From a bacterium (GTDB taxonomy: Bacteria; JAJVIF01; JAPKYR01): a stretch of 39,763 nt of DNA. The notes beneath the pieces are model-generated. The model searched no databases and was not told where the DNA came from. It saw only the letters and a list, made by a program, of their open reading frames with translations. Within the stretch, counting starts at the first letter, position 1. The number at the start of each line of letters is the position of its first letter. Shown one piece after another: positions 14,222 through 22,738 of this stretch. The stretch spans positions 1 through 39,763 of the forward strand of contig JAPKYR010000186.1 of the NCBI GenBank assembly GCA_026394215.1, given 5' to 3'. The position numbers and the translations under genes are program-made.

Positions 14222-16810
14222 TTATGGTCTATCAATCCATATCTCCCAGGTCCGCTGCGAGTAGCCGTCAATGCCGGGGAAATAACCGCTGGCTTCGACC
14301 ATATCGCTTCCCGAAATGCGCGTGCCACCGCCCGGATCATGCGTGACCTGTCCCCTGAAAATATTTGGCGCGCCGATTTCCTCAAGAGCTTCGTCCACAA
14401 ATTCTGGGGCTTCCTCGGAGACATATCCGAAATGGTGATTCGCCATGTGAAGGTAAAAATCATAAGTTGCAGTTCTTTCTATTCCGGGACCTGTCGTTGT
14501 AATTGTGTATGCCCCGACCCTTGGTTGGGTATCGGTGACCATCCGGTAATTATTGCCATCAACGCTGATTCGGACGCTTGCGAGTCCCTCGAGCGAACCG
14601 TAAGCATCGGCTCTTATCGTTCCGCCGGGGACGGGCATTTCGAAACCATCGTTCCAAAGCTCCCACTTGTAGGAATAAATATAATCGCTTGAGGAGTACG
14701 GTTGACCATTTTCGATATATAGAGTCTCACGCGTGGACATATGCGATCCGGGCAATCCCGTAATTTCCGATTCGGATTCGATTGTGATATAGCCTGTGAA
14801 GCAGAAGCGATTGAGAATCGCGAAATCATCCGCTTCCAGGAAACAATCCGTTTCGGTTCCATCATCGACGTAAAATCCATCTAAGTTTATGTCTTCGCAT
14901 CCATCGTTAACACTATCGTCTTCGGGATCGTCGTTATCCGGGTCAAGTTCCTTAGGCTTGCTGTCCCCGTCATAATCGCGTTCACGAAGATTGTATGTAC
15001 CATCGGGATCGAAAAGATAACCGTACATATCTATCATGTCATTTACATTATCTCCGTCAGAATCCTGCGAATGCGGATCGGTGCCAAGGCGTTCGGTTTC
15101 GTCGAAATCGACAAGCATATCGCCGTCGGAATCGTTGGAAACCCCCGGTTCATCGCACCGCATCGGTGTTCCTGTTGTCGGGGGGCAGTTATACTCAAGA
15201 GTGTCACCACCTTGAAAATTAACCCATGAAACATTATCGGGAGACGATGGGTCAAGAACATGGATAAAGTAGCGCGGGTCATCCGGCTCTGTGCTTAGCC
15301 TGATAATCGCATAACCATCTACGACGGTCGAGTGTGTTGGGGATTGCCGAATCAGCGGACGGTCGTCATCAAGGAATTCCCTGATTGAGTTTATGCTTGA
15401 GCGATCCCCGTCATCCCAGTTAAACATGCTGTTTTCTATTCTGACCGATGTGCCATGAGGCTGGCCGTAAATCCATTCGAGCGTATACATGGTCGATGAG
15501 GAAAATGTTCCGATGTTATGCCCAAGATCCATGAATGGATCGCCCTGATGTCCGGCTTCCTGGCCGCTGAGGTTATCATGCCCGGCTTCTTCAAAAATGT
15601 AATAGGTTATCCTGTCCTGGCTCAGATTGCAGCCGCCAAGGCCTGCGATCATTGCGAGGCATGCACGGCTGCAATAGAGGCGGCCATGTGTCCCGACAGA
15701 GTTATGTGGATCCTCCCACGACATCGCTCCCTCCATAGGGCAACCGTCCATACAGACCATATCTGTATCCTTGTGCTGAAGCAGATGCTGGACTCCGATA
15801 ACGTGGCTTTCGAGAACGGTTTCATCCGGCCCAAGCGCCAGATCCGGTGGGGTTTCACCTGCTTTTGCCGATGCAAGCCGGGTTCGCGAAATTCCGTCCC
15901 ATTCTCCGGTTTGCCGTCCTGAGGCTGCAATCAACGCGTCGATATCTATTCCCAATAAAGTAAATTCATGCGATGTGCTCCACGAATCCGGTTCGTTATT
16001 ACTTCCCCTTACGCGCCAGAAATATGTTCCTGCAGGGAGATTATCAATTGCCACGCTGTTTCCTTCGACGGTCTGCTCAAAAACGGTATCAGCAAAACCC
16101 TCGTCTTTCGCCACCTGGAATGTTGTTTCTCCAGTCCAGTCGGCCCCAAGGATCGCAAGATGTAGGTTGGACGCAATCTCCTCCCCGTCGCCCGGTGAAA
16201 AATGACTGGGTCCCGGATAATTATTGGGAGCCCCCGGAGTAGCTTGATCGCCCGACCGGTACGCCCATAAATCGGATCCGTAACTTCTGTCGCGCGATGG
16301 CGGCCATGTATCGGGAATGCGGATCAGCACATCGTCGTCCGTGAATAATTTGTCGGATCTCAGGACACCATATGGGGGGAATAACGGTGCACCGAATGGA
16401 AGCTCAGGAGGGTTTTCTCCTGTCTGCATTCCCCATGTGATAACATCCACCGCTCCATTGGGGTCTGTAAGGGTGCAACCGTCGCCGTCCGGATTGACTG
16501 CATTCCCCCCTGAAATTCTCAGAAGGTGAAGTCCTCCTGCCGGTATGGTTGGCGAATCGGATGGGAAGGCATATGAGTATCCGGAGGTGAATTCAATCGA
16601 CCAGCCTCCAAGTTCAACTGGTTGCCCGGTGTAATTTATGAATTCCACCCAGACGATTCCATCGGATGGCCACGGGCTGATCTCATTCAGAAGTAATGAT
16701 CCGCCTGAAGTCTGAGCGTGTGGGGATGAAGTATTGTCTATTGGCAGTGTGCCCGGTACAGTCAGAGAAATATATGCGCTGACCAGCAGGAACAGGTAAA
16801 TCCTGTACAT
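14222..16810 (-). CDS. Exported multidomain protein: lamin-tail domain, C39-like peptidase domain, calcium-type repeats
   Basis: 862 residues from ATG 16810, chosen because GGAGG lies six bases upstream. A signal peptide (about 1-24) is followed by a lamin-tail domain (about 35-195: LLLNEISPWPSDGIVWVEF, INYTGQPVELGGWSIEF). Next comes an Ig/FN3-like domain (about 205-285: AGTYFWRVRGSN). Residues about 340-535 fit a C39-type cysteine peptidase: GRLYCSRACLAMIAGLGG (Cys380), PTHSTVVDGYAII (His493) and FIHVLDPSSP (Asp520), in the order and spacing of that triad. After it, Asp-rich SDGDMLVDFDETERLGTDP, DSDGDNVNDMID repeats resemble thrombospondin type 3 calcium sites. The last 180 residues are beta-rich and unknown. 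It is likely a secreted protease or peptide-binding relative; activity is inferred from the triad. Confidence 0.75.
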   Translation of the reverse strand: MYRIYLFLLVSAYISLTVPGTLPIDNTSSPHAQTSGGSLLLNEISPWPSDGIVWVEFINYTGQPVELGGWSIEFTSGYSYAFPSDSPTIPAGGLHLLRISGGNAVNPDGDGCTLTDPNGAVDVITWGMQTGENPPELPFGAPLFPPYGVLRSDKLFTDDDVLIRIPDTWPPSRDRSYGSDLWAYRSGDQATPGAPNNYPGPSHFSPGDGEEIASNLHLAILGADWTGETTFQVAKDEGFADTVFEQTVEGNSVAIDNLPAGTYFWRVRGSNNEPDSWSTSHEFTLLGIDIDALIAASGRQTGEWDGISRTRLASAKAGETPPDLALGPDETVLESHVIGVQHLLQHKDTDMVCMDGCPMEGAMSWEDPHNSVGTHGRLYCSRACLAMIAGLGGCNLSQDRITYYIFEEAGHDNLSGQEAGHQGDPFMDLGHNIGTFSSSTMYTLEWIYGQPHGTSVRIENSMFNWDDGDRSSINSIREFLDDDRPLIRQSPTHSTVVDGYAIIRLSTEPDDPRYFIHVLDPSSPDNVSWVNFQGGDTLEYNCPPTTGTPMRCDEPGVSNDSDGDMLVDFDETERLGTDPHSQDSDGDNVNDMIDMYGYLFDPDGTYNLRERDYDGDSKPKELDPDNDDPEDDSVNDGCEDINLDGFYVDDGTETDCFLEADDFAILNRFCFTGYITIESESEITGLPGSHMSTRETLYIENGQPYSSSDYIYSYKWELWNDGFEMPVPGGTIRADAYGSLEGLASVRISVDGNNYRMVTDTQPRVGAYTITTTGPGIERTATYDFYLHMANHHFGYVSEEAPEFVDEALEEIGAPNIFRGQVTHDPGGGTRISGSDMVEASGYFPGIDGYSQRTWEIWIDRP

Positions 16811-16915
16811 ACGCATCCTCCTCGGTACTCTACTTATCAAATTTCATTAATTAAAGGATTTATTATGACTACAAAACTTGCAGAAATTCAATGACTTACT
16901 ATCATCAGTCCCGCT

Positions 16916-17296
16916 TTACCTTTTCCGCCCTGGGGGTCTGAGCAGGAACATTCCCAGCATTATCGCGCCGCCGAGAATCATCGCGGTCATGGGCGTGAAA
17001 AGAGTGGTGATATTCCCTTTCACTTCTCCCGCTGCAAGGATAAAGGTAACCGAATTATCCGCCCGGACCTCATCCGCCCGCACGATAAACCCCGCCGAAT
17101 CGCGCATCTCGACCACGTCGGCAAGCACGCTGAACGCGGCAGACTGGTGCATCTTTACATTATTCGCTTCGATTACCTGCACCGCCTCCAGCGATACCCT
17201 GACAGGCTCTTCATCTGAGAAATCCGCGACTACGGATTTTTCCGCCTCTATCGGAGCTTCATAAAATGTTTCCGGAACATCAACTTGACTTGTCAT
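16916..17296 (-). CDS. Solenoid-like repeat protein with C-terminal membrane anchor (copy 1)
   Basis: 126 residues, unknown function. The centre repeats with a period of about 15 residues: IEANNVKMHQSAAFSV, LADVVEMRDSAGFIV, RADEVRADNSVTFIL, AAGEVKGNITTLFT. This alternating pattern suggests a small beta-solenoid. One hydrophobic helix (TAMILGGAIMLGMFLL) and a basic tail RPPGRKR end the protein, so the repeats probably face one side of a membrane with the tail inside. GGAG precedes ATG 17296. It lies 93 bases after a paralogue (17390-17770) on the same strand. I recall similar repeat-plus-TM proteins in other bacterial phyla, annotated only as hypothetical. Confidence 0.7.
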   Translation of the reverse strand: MTSQVDVPETFYEAPIEAEKSVVADFSDEEPVRVSLEAVQVIEANNVKMHQSAAFSVLADVVEMRDSAGFIVRADEVRADNSVTFILAAGEVKGNITTLFTPMTAMILGGAIMLGMFLLRPPGRKR

Positions 17297-17389
17297 TTTC
17301 GTTTTTCTCCATTACACGTTTATAAATGCAGCCCGGCAAATATCCAGACGTCGATCTCAAATAAAATTCGCAGTACAGAAAGCCCGATC

Positions 17390-17770
17390 CTATCTTCTGC
17401 AGAACGGGCGGAAAATCATACTCAGCACGAAAATCGCGACACCGGCAGCAACACCGAATATCGCCGCGGTCTGCGGGGTGAAAACTGTCGAGTACTCGCC
17501 GTGAACCTCGTCCGCTATCACAAGGAACATGGATGACTTGTTTGCATCCACCTGATCTGCAAGTGTGATAAGCGACGTGGATTCAATCATTATTACCTCG
17601 TCTCCGGCTAATACAAGCGATGCCGACTGATTCATCTCGATACATTCCGCGGCAACCGAACAGGCCACCGAATTATCAAGCCCCTCGATATCGGTCATTT
17701 CGACTTCGTCAAAGCCCGGCATCTCATCGGAGCCGTCTCCCGTATGGGAGAAATATATTCTCGAAATCAT
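17390..17770 (-). CDS. Solenoid-like repeat protein with C-terminal membrane anchor (copy 2)
   Basis: 126 residues, the same length and design as its neighbour at 16916-17296. The repeats are VAAECIEMNQSASLVLAG, DEVIMIESTSLITLAD, QVDANKSSMFLVIAD and EVHGEYSTVFTPQTAA. They are followed by the anchor IFGVAAGVAIFVLSMIF and the basic tail RPFCRR. The two proteins share ADEV-x(4)-S at each turn and the [LV]FTP-x-TA junction before the anchor, so they arose by tandem duplication and then diverged. The N-terminal 40 residues differ and are acidic. ATG 17770 has AGAGGA close upstream. The two genes may form a heteromeric membrane structure; this is inference. Confidence 0.7.
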   Translation of the reverse strand: MISRIYFSHTGDGSDEMPGFDEVEMTDIEGLDNSVACSVAAECIEMNQSASLVLAGDEVIMIESTSLITLADQVDANKSSMFLVIADEVHGEYSTVFTPQTAAIFGVAAGVAIFVLSMIFRPFCRR

Positions 17771-17989
17771 TTTTCATCCTCTTCTCAAATTGGAATGCGA
17801 ACCAACGTCAAGATATTACCGTTTTAGCGCAACAATCGCAATGTTTACCGATCTGATGTCATTCATGAAACTGCCCGGAATTTCGTTTCGGGCTGAAAAT
17901 AGTGTAAAATATATGTTGCCAGTGGGCACGGACAAATTAGGAACAATTACAGTTTAGGACTAAATTCAGGTTGTGGAGGTAAAATCGAC

Positions 17990-20007
17990 ATGGTTCACTC
18001 ATTCCAGGAGAGGATTTCCCACCTTGTATTATTAATTTTTACAATTTTCGCCTTGGCTGGATGTTCCGGTGCGGCTGGAACCGACTCCCCCGCATCGCCA
18101 TCCGCATCCGGAATAATAATTCCCAGCGAATCCCCATCGGCAAACCGTTTCCTTCTCGGATACTGGGACGCGTACATCCCGGAATCGCATGACACGATGG
18201 AAATTATTCCCCGGCGGACAGACGCCATACATCTCAATGTGCGACGGTTGCTCGAATTCGCGCCATGCCAGGATTGCTTCCAGTTGGTATATTGGAGTCT
18301 CGACCAGCTGAACCAGATTCTAAGTGTCACAATCCAAATTACTCACCCGTTTCCGGGTCAGGATAAATTTACGATTTTCGACCCGAGGCTGGTGATCATC
18401 TCCGACGGCACAAAAAATTTTCCCGCTTTAAATGCGACGATTCCATGGATCGACAACGGAGATTTCACGACGGCTACACTCGATTCTGGAATACAGCTGA
18501 ATTTGGGGAAGGTACGGGGGCATTTAAGATACTTGAATACTCGCAGGGCAATCTTGCGTTTCCCGGCGATTTTACAGGCACTGTAAATCCATTTATTTCA
18601 TTCGGAGCACCTCCGAGAAACCATCTTGGCACTACCGAAGCGCCGTATCGTAATCTCGATTTCAAACTCGTGCCCGGTTCGATCCGATTCGGCTATGCAG
18701 TCGATGCGTGCTGGGAAATCCCCACTGTGATCCCGCCTTTAAATATCGAGACCGATTTCCCGGCATCCGCGAACGCGCTGGAATCGTCGTTGATTTATTA
18801 TGAAATTGCCAAAGTCCCCGAAGATTCACAGGGAAGCGATGGCGAGATCAAATTCCATATGTTCGATTTCCAGGGCGCCGATACAATTAAATCAGCAGCG
18901 CTTGAATGCCCGGATATCTGGAGCGGCGCGATCGATTCATCATCCATACAAATTTCCACCGCTACTGAAGCGGAGATTATTTTCAATATCACAAACGAAA
19001 ATGGAGTCCCGGAAGGGAAATACGACGCCCTTCTGCTCGTTAAGGATAAATATAACGATTTCTGGCTTGGGGATGTCAACCATTCATACACCATGGTTAA
19101 AATTCCAGTCGCAGAGGAAATTATCAACCCACAGATTAAAGGCGACGTTATATTCGTAGCTCCCGGACAACCTGACCCAAGCGGAAGTACAACAGCCAAT
19201 GTCTGGCTTCTGGATCTCGACACCGGAATCGAGACCCAGCTTACGAATTTCATGGGGGTGGGATATCTTTTCCATGAGCCGCGAATGAACCCAGTCGGTA
19301 CGCATCATCTTCATTGCGCCGGTCCAACCCCGTACTATAGCGACGTCCGGGTTTATGAGTTCGGAGGGACGGACTGGACAATTACCACTCCTGAGGTTGA
19401 CGATGATGCGGATTTTCATCCCGACGGGATACATATCATCACCGCATCCGGTACACAATGGCAAAACACTCCTGACCTTTTCATAATGGAATATGACGGC
19501 GCGAATCGTTCGAAAATCGCGACCGCGCCCGATACGATTCAGAATCCCGCCGTCAGTCCGGACGGAAAATTCATCGCCATGACCCTGGGAATCGATTATA
19601 GCGACCCGCCATCGAGCGAATTATGGCTTTACGATGTGGACGGAAACACCTTCAGCGAAATAATGGTGGCTCCGGGCGTCGATCTGAATCCCGGATGGAG
19701 CCCGGTGATGGTCGACGGGGAATACCTGTTAGTCTACGCGTCGGACCGCGATCATTACCCGTATTATGAGACTGACATTTATATCGTGAACCCGTTTACG
19801 GAAGAGATTGTCTATCACTACGATGCCGGTCTGCACGAGGAGCACCCATCTTTCTCGCCGGACGGATTATCGTTTATTTACGATGCGGTAAAGGATGGCG
19901 AATCGGATACCGAGTTGTTTATTTTCTCGTGGAAAACTGAAGAACTTATCCAGATTACCGATGATGATACTGGGGACGGATCGCCGTACTGGTGCTGGGG
20001 ATGGTAG
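17990..20007 (+). pseudogene. Lipoprotein with shared N-terminal domain and TolB-like (PD40) propeller, frameshifted
   Basis: The frame from ATG 17990 carries a signal peptide with lipobox LAGC and the first half of the shared domain (TDAIHLNVRRLLEFAPCQDC, ITHPFPGQDKFTIFDPR). It then leaves frame near 18467. The rest continues one frame over (DGYTRFWNTAEFGEG, GYAVDACWEIP) and runs through TolB-type propeller repeats (SPDGKFIAMTLG, SSELWLYDVDG, HPSFSPDGLSFIYDAV) to the stop at 20007. Adding one base at 18467 restores FNDGYTRFW, matching NPDGYT in the paralogues at 23509 and 26232. The repaired product would be about 672 residues. The cause is either a recent inactivation or a sequencing/assembly error. 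Everything else is intact, which favours a single recent event. Confidence 0.8.
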
Positions 20008-20106
20008 AGGATCGCTGGCGGGTTCATGAACTTAATGGCCTGAAAATCGTCATTTAATATAAATGTATCAAGTTATTTTCAGATTCATAATTTTTGCCTG
20101 TACCCC

Positions 20107-20134
20107 TTGACTGATTTGAATGAAATGGTAAAGT
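20107..20134 (+). promoter_or_regulatory. Probable sigma-70-type promoter for the zinc-ribbon gene
   Basis: TTGACT (20107-20112) and TAAAGT (20129-20134) are separated by 16 bases, about 110 bases before ATG 20244. The rest of 20008-20243 holds nothing else I can identify. Confidence 0.45.
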
Positions 20135-20243
20135 ATAGACAAGGAAAGAAGTTACATAACTGAGGAATGAGAAGCTCAGAATTTATAAAGGGCAATTTGA
20201 TTTGTCATTACTCTTTTGAATTCTTGTAAGGGAGGATTTTAAA

Positions 20244-20564
20244 ATGCGGCCACCTAGTTTCGAAGAGTTCATGGCAAAACATTCTACCGGCAAGGGAACG
20301 GAAGGATTAGAACCTCTCCCTCTGACAGAGTGCCCGATTCCGGAATGCAGCGGGGAAAAACTTTTCCCGAAATACAAGGACGGCCTGCTCATCAATTTCA
20401 CATGCGAGAACGGTTGCTCATTCTCGGTCCACCGGAACATTTTCACGAACGACATTGTTTTTTTTCAACTGGACAGTTTTGTGGAATCGCATTTTTTGAA
20501 ACCGCAGCATATTCGAGGTTTGAAGTTCAATCTTGTCGGCCAGAAATATGTCGACTGGTACTGA
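20244..20564 (+). CDS. Small zinc-ribbon-like protein (copy 1)
   Basis: 106 residues, unknown function, no signal peptide. Two cysteine pairs, TECPIPECSG and FTCENGC, about 30 residues apart, would form a C4 zinc ribbon. After them the protein continues with a beta-rich segment ending HIRGLKFNLVGQKYVDWY. GGAGG lies eight bases before ATG 20244. The gene at 20809-21186 encodes a protein of the same layout, which suggests a duplicated pair. A DNA-, RNA- or protein-binding role is possible for a cytoplasmic zinc ribbon, but nothing here decides it. The space 20565-20808 has a hairpin (CCCGATTC/GAATCGGG, 20700-20726) with no T-run. Confidence 0.65.
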   Translation: MRPPSFEEFMAKHSTGKGTEGLEPLPLTECPIPECSGEKLFPKYKDGLLINFTCENGCSFSVHRNIFTNDIVFFQLDSFVESHFLKPQHIRGLKFNLVGQKYVDWY

Positions 20565-20808
20565 AAGCACCGCATTTGTACAGGGCTTATTGGTCAGCTC
20601 AATCATTCACTTATTACCTAACTTCTATTTCAGCGCTTAATTATTTTTTTTCGGATATAACTGTTTCAAAATCGATTAAAACTGGCATCAACAAATTAAC
20701 CCGATTCTGGGTCTTTCGGAATCGGGAATCCGGTGGTACATTATATATAGGAAGACAACCGGAGGTTTCGAATCGGAGTCTAGTACTGATTTAAATATAA
20801 ATGGGGCG

Positions 20809-21186
20809 ATGAGATCGCAATGGACGATCATCAATCTCCCCACCGAAAGGACGAGTTGGGTTATGTTACAAAATACGGACAAGGGATCAACGCCTGCTGG
20901 GGATCAAGAGCATTCTGTGTCAGAAAAGGGAAAAAATCTCCTTCTGATCGAAAAATGTCCTACGCCTGGATGCAGGTGCGGTCAGGTTAACGCAAACTAC
21001 AATAGTAACGGCATTTTAACGGGCTTTTCTTGCCCAAAGGGGTGTGTATACAGGGCAAAAATCAACGCGCTTACGGGCAAGGTCGACTCATACGAGCTGA
21101 TAAAATTCAACCCGTACAAGGTCGACGCGAATGTGGGCGGCTACATAGTCGGTCCCGACGGATCGAAGTTATTCGGCTGGCTTTAA
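20809..21186 (+). CDS. Small zinc-ribbon-like protein (copy 2)
   Basis: 125 residues from ATG 20809. ATG 20863 (107 residues) would match the length of copy 1 better and has AAGGA eleven bases upstream, so it may be the true start. The cysteine pairs EKCPTPGCRCG and FSCPKGC match copy 1 in spacing, with one extra Cys. The C-terminal part (ALTGKVDSYELIKFNPYKVD, then GGYIVGPDGSKLFGWL) ends in an aromatic pair region as copy 1 does. A strong terminator follows at 21227. The two copies have diverged well beyond recent duplication. Function unknown. Confidence 0.65.
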   Translation: MRSQWTIINLPTERTSWVMLQNTDKGSTPAGDQEHSVSEKGKNLLLIEKCPTPGCRCGQVNANYNSNGILTGFSCPKGCVYRAKINALTGKVDSYELIKFNPYKVDANVGGYIVGPDGSKLFGWL

Positions 21187-21226
21187 CACAACCTCTGTCT
21201 TTTAAGCATTTCACATAGTAAAAGCC

Positions 21227-21259
21227 GGCCTCGCATTTCGATGCGGGGTCGTTTTTTTT
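21227..21259 (+). terminator. Rho-independent terminator after zinc-ribbon copy 2
   Basis: GGCCTCGCAT (21227-21236) pairs with ATGCGGGGTC (21241-21250) across a stable TTCG tetraloop, with two G-T pairs. After one G, eight T follow. Confidence 0.9.
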
Positions 21260-21268
21260 ACCTTTTTT

Positions 21269-21294
21269 CCCCCTCTCCAATTTTGGAGAGGGGG
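21269..21294. repeat. GC-rich hairpin repeat (CCCTCTCC type)
   Basis: CCCCCTCTCCAA pairs perfectly with TTGGAGAGGGGG around TT. A related, imperfect copy stands at 33590-33615 after another terminator. This low-complexity hairpin type is dispersed in many bacterial genomes. Here both copies sit just behind terminators. Confidence 0.7.
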
Positions 21295-21323
21295 GCAGGG
21301 GATGAGGTTATTCCCATTCTGTC

Positions 21324-21352
21324 TTGCCCGACCGCCCCTGCAATGGTACGAT
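21324..21352 (+). promoter_or_regulatory. Promoter for the 21407 gene
   Basis: TTGCCC (21324-21329) and TACGAT (21347-21352) are 17 bases apart. Transcription would begin near 21359, which excludes the longer frame beginning at 21302 and supports ATG 21407 as the start. Confidence 0.55.
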
Positions 21353-21406
21353 AGCAGTCCCGGCACGCATGCACGGGAACTAATTCAGACAGTACCAGGT
21401 GTAAGA

Positions 21407-22402
21407 ATGCTTCCAATTCCAGACGATTTACTTGCGTATTACCACGGAATCAAACCGCGCGTCGGTTATGTTTATTATTTTCTCGACGAGAATCTGAAAA
21501 AAATCTCGCGCGACCAGCTTAAAATCGGCATCGGTTTCTACCGCACCGACTTGCTCGATGGCGTTCACCTTTTTGAGGCCGATTCATACATGCTGAAAAG
21601 CCTGAAGGAATACCTGGCCGCCGTTTATCTCAGAAAGGGCGGCTTCGCGATCTGGGCCGAATGGACCGAATACTACACCCGTCTATGGGCAGCGGTTGGA
21701 TTCTGCCGTCTGATGGGCACCGGGAGTTTTTATCTTACCGGACAGGGTCCAACCATGATCCTTCGAAAAAAATTCGATGAGATCCCCGGCCCGGTCGAGC
21801 TTGAGATAGCCGAGGTCGAGGGGCACGATCCCACTGACAGAAACGAAGGCTATCTTGTCTATCGCGATCCCGGCGGCGGCGCACACCTCAGAAACTGGAA
21901 ACTCTTCTACCTTGTCCTTACGGAACTCCTGTCCAAAACCGGCGTTTACGATTTCGACGATGATTATATCCGCGCCATGTCGTCGGGCGACGCGGATGGG
22001 CGTTTCGTAATCAAAAAAGACGAGGCTATCTACGGTTTTCCGAGTTTCTACAAAGTTCAGCTGCTTTCGCCGGAGGAACAGAAAGAAGTCGATTCGGATA
22101 CAATTCCGGATATCAATCACTGGATTGAGACCGAAGCACAGTTCGATGCCGGTGGATTTACCGAAGAATTCAAAGCTTATTATATGTTCACGATGGATCA
22201 TTACGCGCGCGAGGACGGCTTCCCCGAACCCTTAAGCATTCTCGAACACGGCCTTACATGGTTTCTTGCAGTAATTCCGGATGAGCTCCGTCCCGCATAC
22301 AGGCAGCGTTATTACGACCTCGTCACAAGATACGCCAAAGATGAGGATACCGCAAAATCTCTCCACAACTGGCTCGACTCAATCACCGCAGTGAAGAAAT
22401 AG
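21407..22402 (+). CDS. Protein of unknown function (331 aa)
   Basis: Not recognised. From ATG 21407 it has 331 residues, no signal peptide and no transmembrane helix, and is probably cytoplasmic. It opens with MLPIPDDLLAYYHGIKPRVG, YVYYFLDENL. Later segments include GFAIWAEWTEYYTRLWAAVG, a beta-rich region (ILRKKFDEIPGPVELEIAEV), an acidic linker EEQKEVDSDTIPDINHW, and a helical C-terminus rich in Tyr and Arg (LRPAYRQRYYDLVTRY). It is a single gene with its own promoter, followed by a repeat cluster. Codon use matches the surrounding chromosome. The longer frame from 21302 overlaps the promoter and is rejected. Confidence 0.7.
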   Translation: MLPIPDDLLAYYHGIKPRVGYVYYFLDENLKKISRDQLKIGIGFYRTDLLDGVHLFEADSYMLKSLKEYLAAVYLRKGGFAIWAEWTEYYTRLWAAVGFCRLMGTGSFYLTGQGPTMILRKKFDEIPGPVELEIAEVEGHDPTDRNEGYLVYRDPGGGAHLRNWKLFYLVLTELLSKTGVYDFDDDYIRAMSSGDADGRFVIKKDEAIYGFPSFYKVQLLSPEEQKEVDSDTIPDINHWIETEAQFDAGGFTEEFKAYYMFTMDHYAREDGFPEPLSILEHGLTWFLAVIPDELRPAYRQRYYDLVTRYAKDEDTAKSLHNWLDSITAVKK

Positions 22403-22441
22403 AATTACTGAACCACGCATTTTATCTACATAGTCAATGGC

Positions 22442-22645
22442 AAATCCCGGTAGCAGCTATCCCTACGCGTCAGCGTAGGGTAGCTGCTATCCGGGATTTA
22501 AAGAATATACATGCATACGCAAATCATTTATAAAACACTCGGATAGCAGCTACTTTTTCGTGGACGAAAAAGCTAGCAGCTACCGAGTTTACTACCAGGT
22601 TGCTTAATCCAGGTAGCTTATCCCGGTAGCTGCTATCCGGGATTT
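22442..22645. repeat. Cluster of three related hairpin repeats in a 336-base gene-free region
   Basis: Hairpin 1 (22442-22499) pairs AAATCCCGGTAGCAGCTAT with ATAGCTGC-type partners and has the tip CCCTACGC/GCGTAGGG. Hairpin 2 (22537-22588) keeps CGG-A-TAGCAGCTA in its lower stem but has an unrelated tip, CTTTTTCGT/ACGAAAAAG. A third, shorter form (22619-22645) contains ATCCCGGTAGC and CCGGGAT only. Lower stem conserved and tip exchanged but still paired is the signature of a structure-conserved repeat. No gene lies in 22403-22738. Confidence 0.75.
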
Positions 22646-22660
22646 GCATAAAAAAATTCT

Positions 22661-22689
22661 TTGACAATGGGCGACTGGACTTTCATATC
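22661..22689 (+). promoter_or_regulatory. Possible promoter for the 22739 gene
   Basis: A perfect TTGACA (22661-22666) is followed 17 bases later by CATATC. A better -10 (TATACT, 22704-22709) has no good -35 at the right distance. One of the two probably drives the gene starting at 22739. Confidence 0.35.
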
Positions 22690-22738
22690 AACCAGACTTA
22701 ATTTATACTGCATTTAATCACACATAGGAGATAGAACT

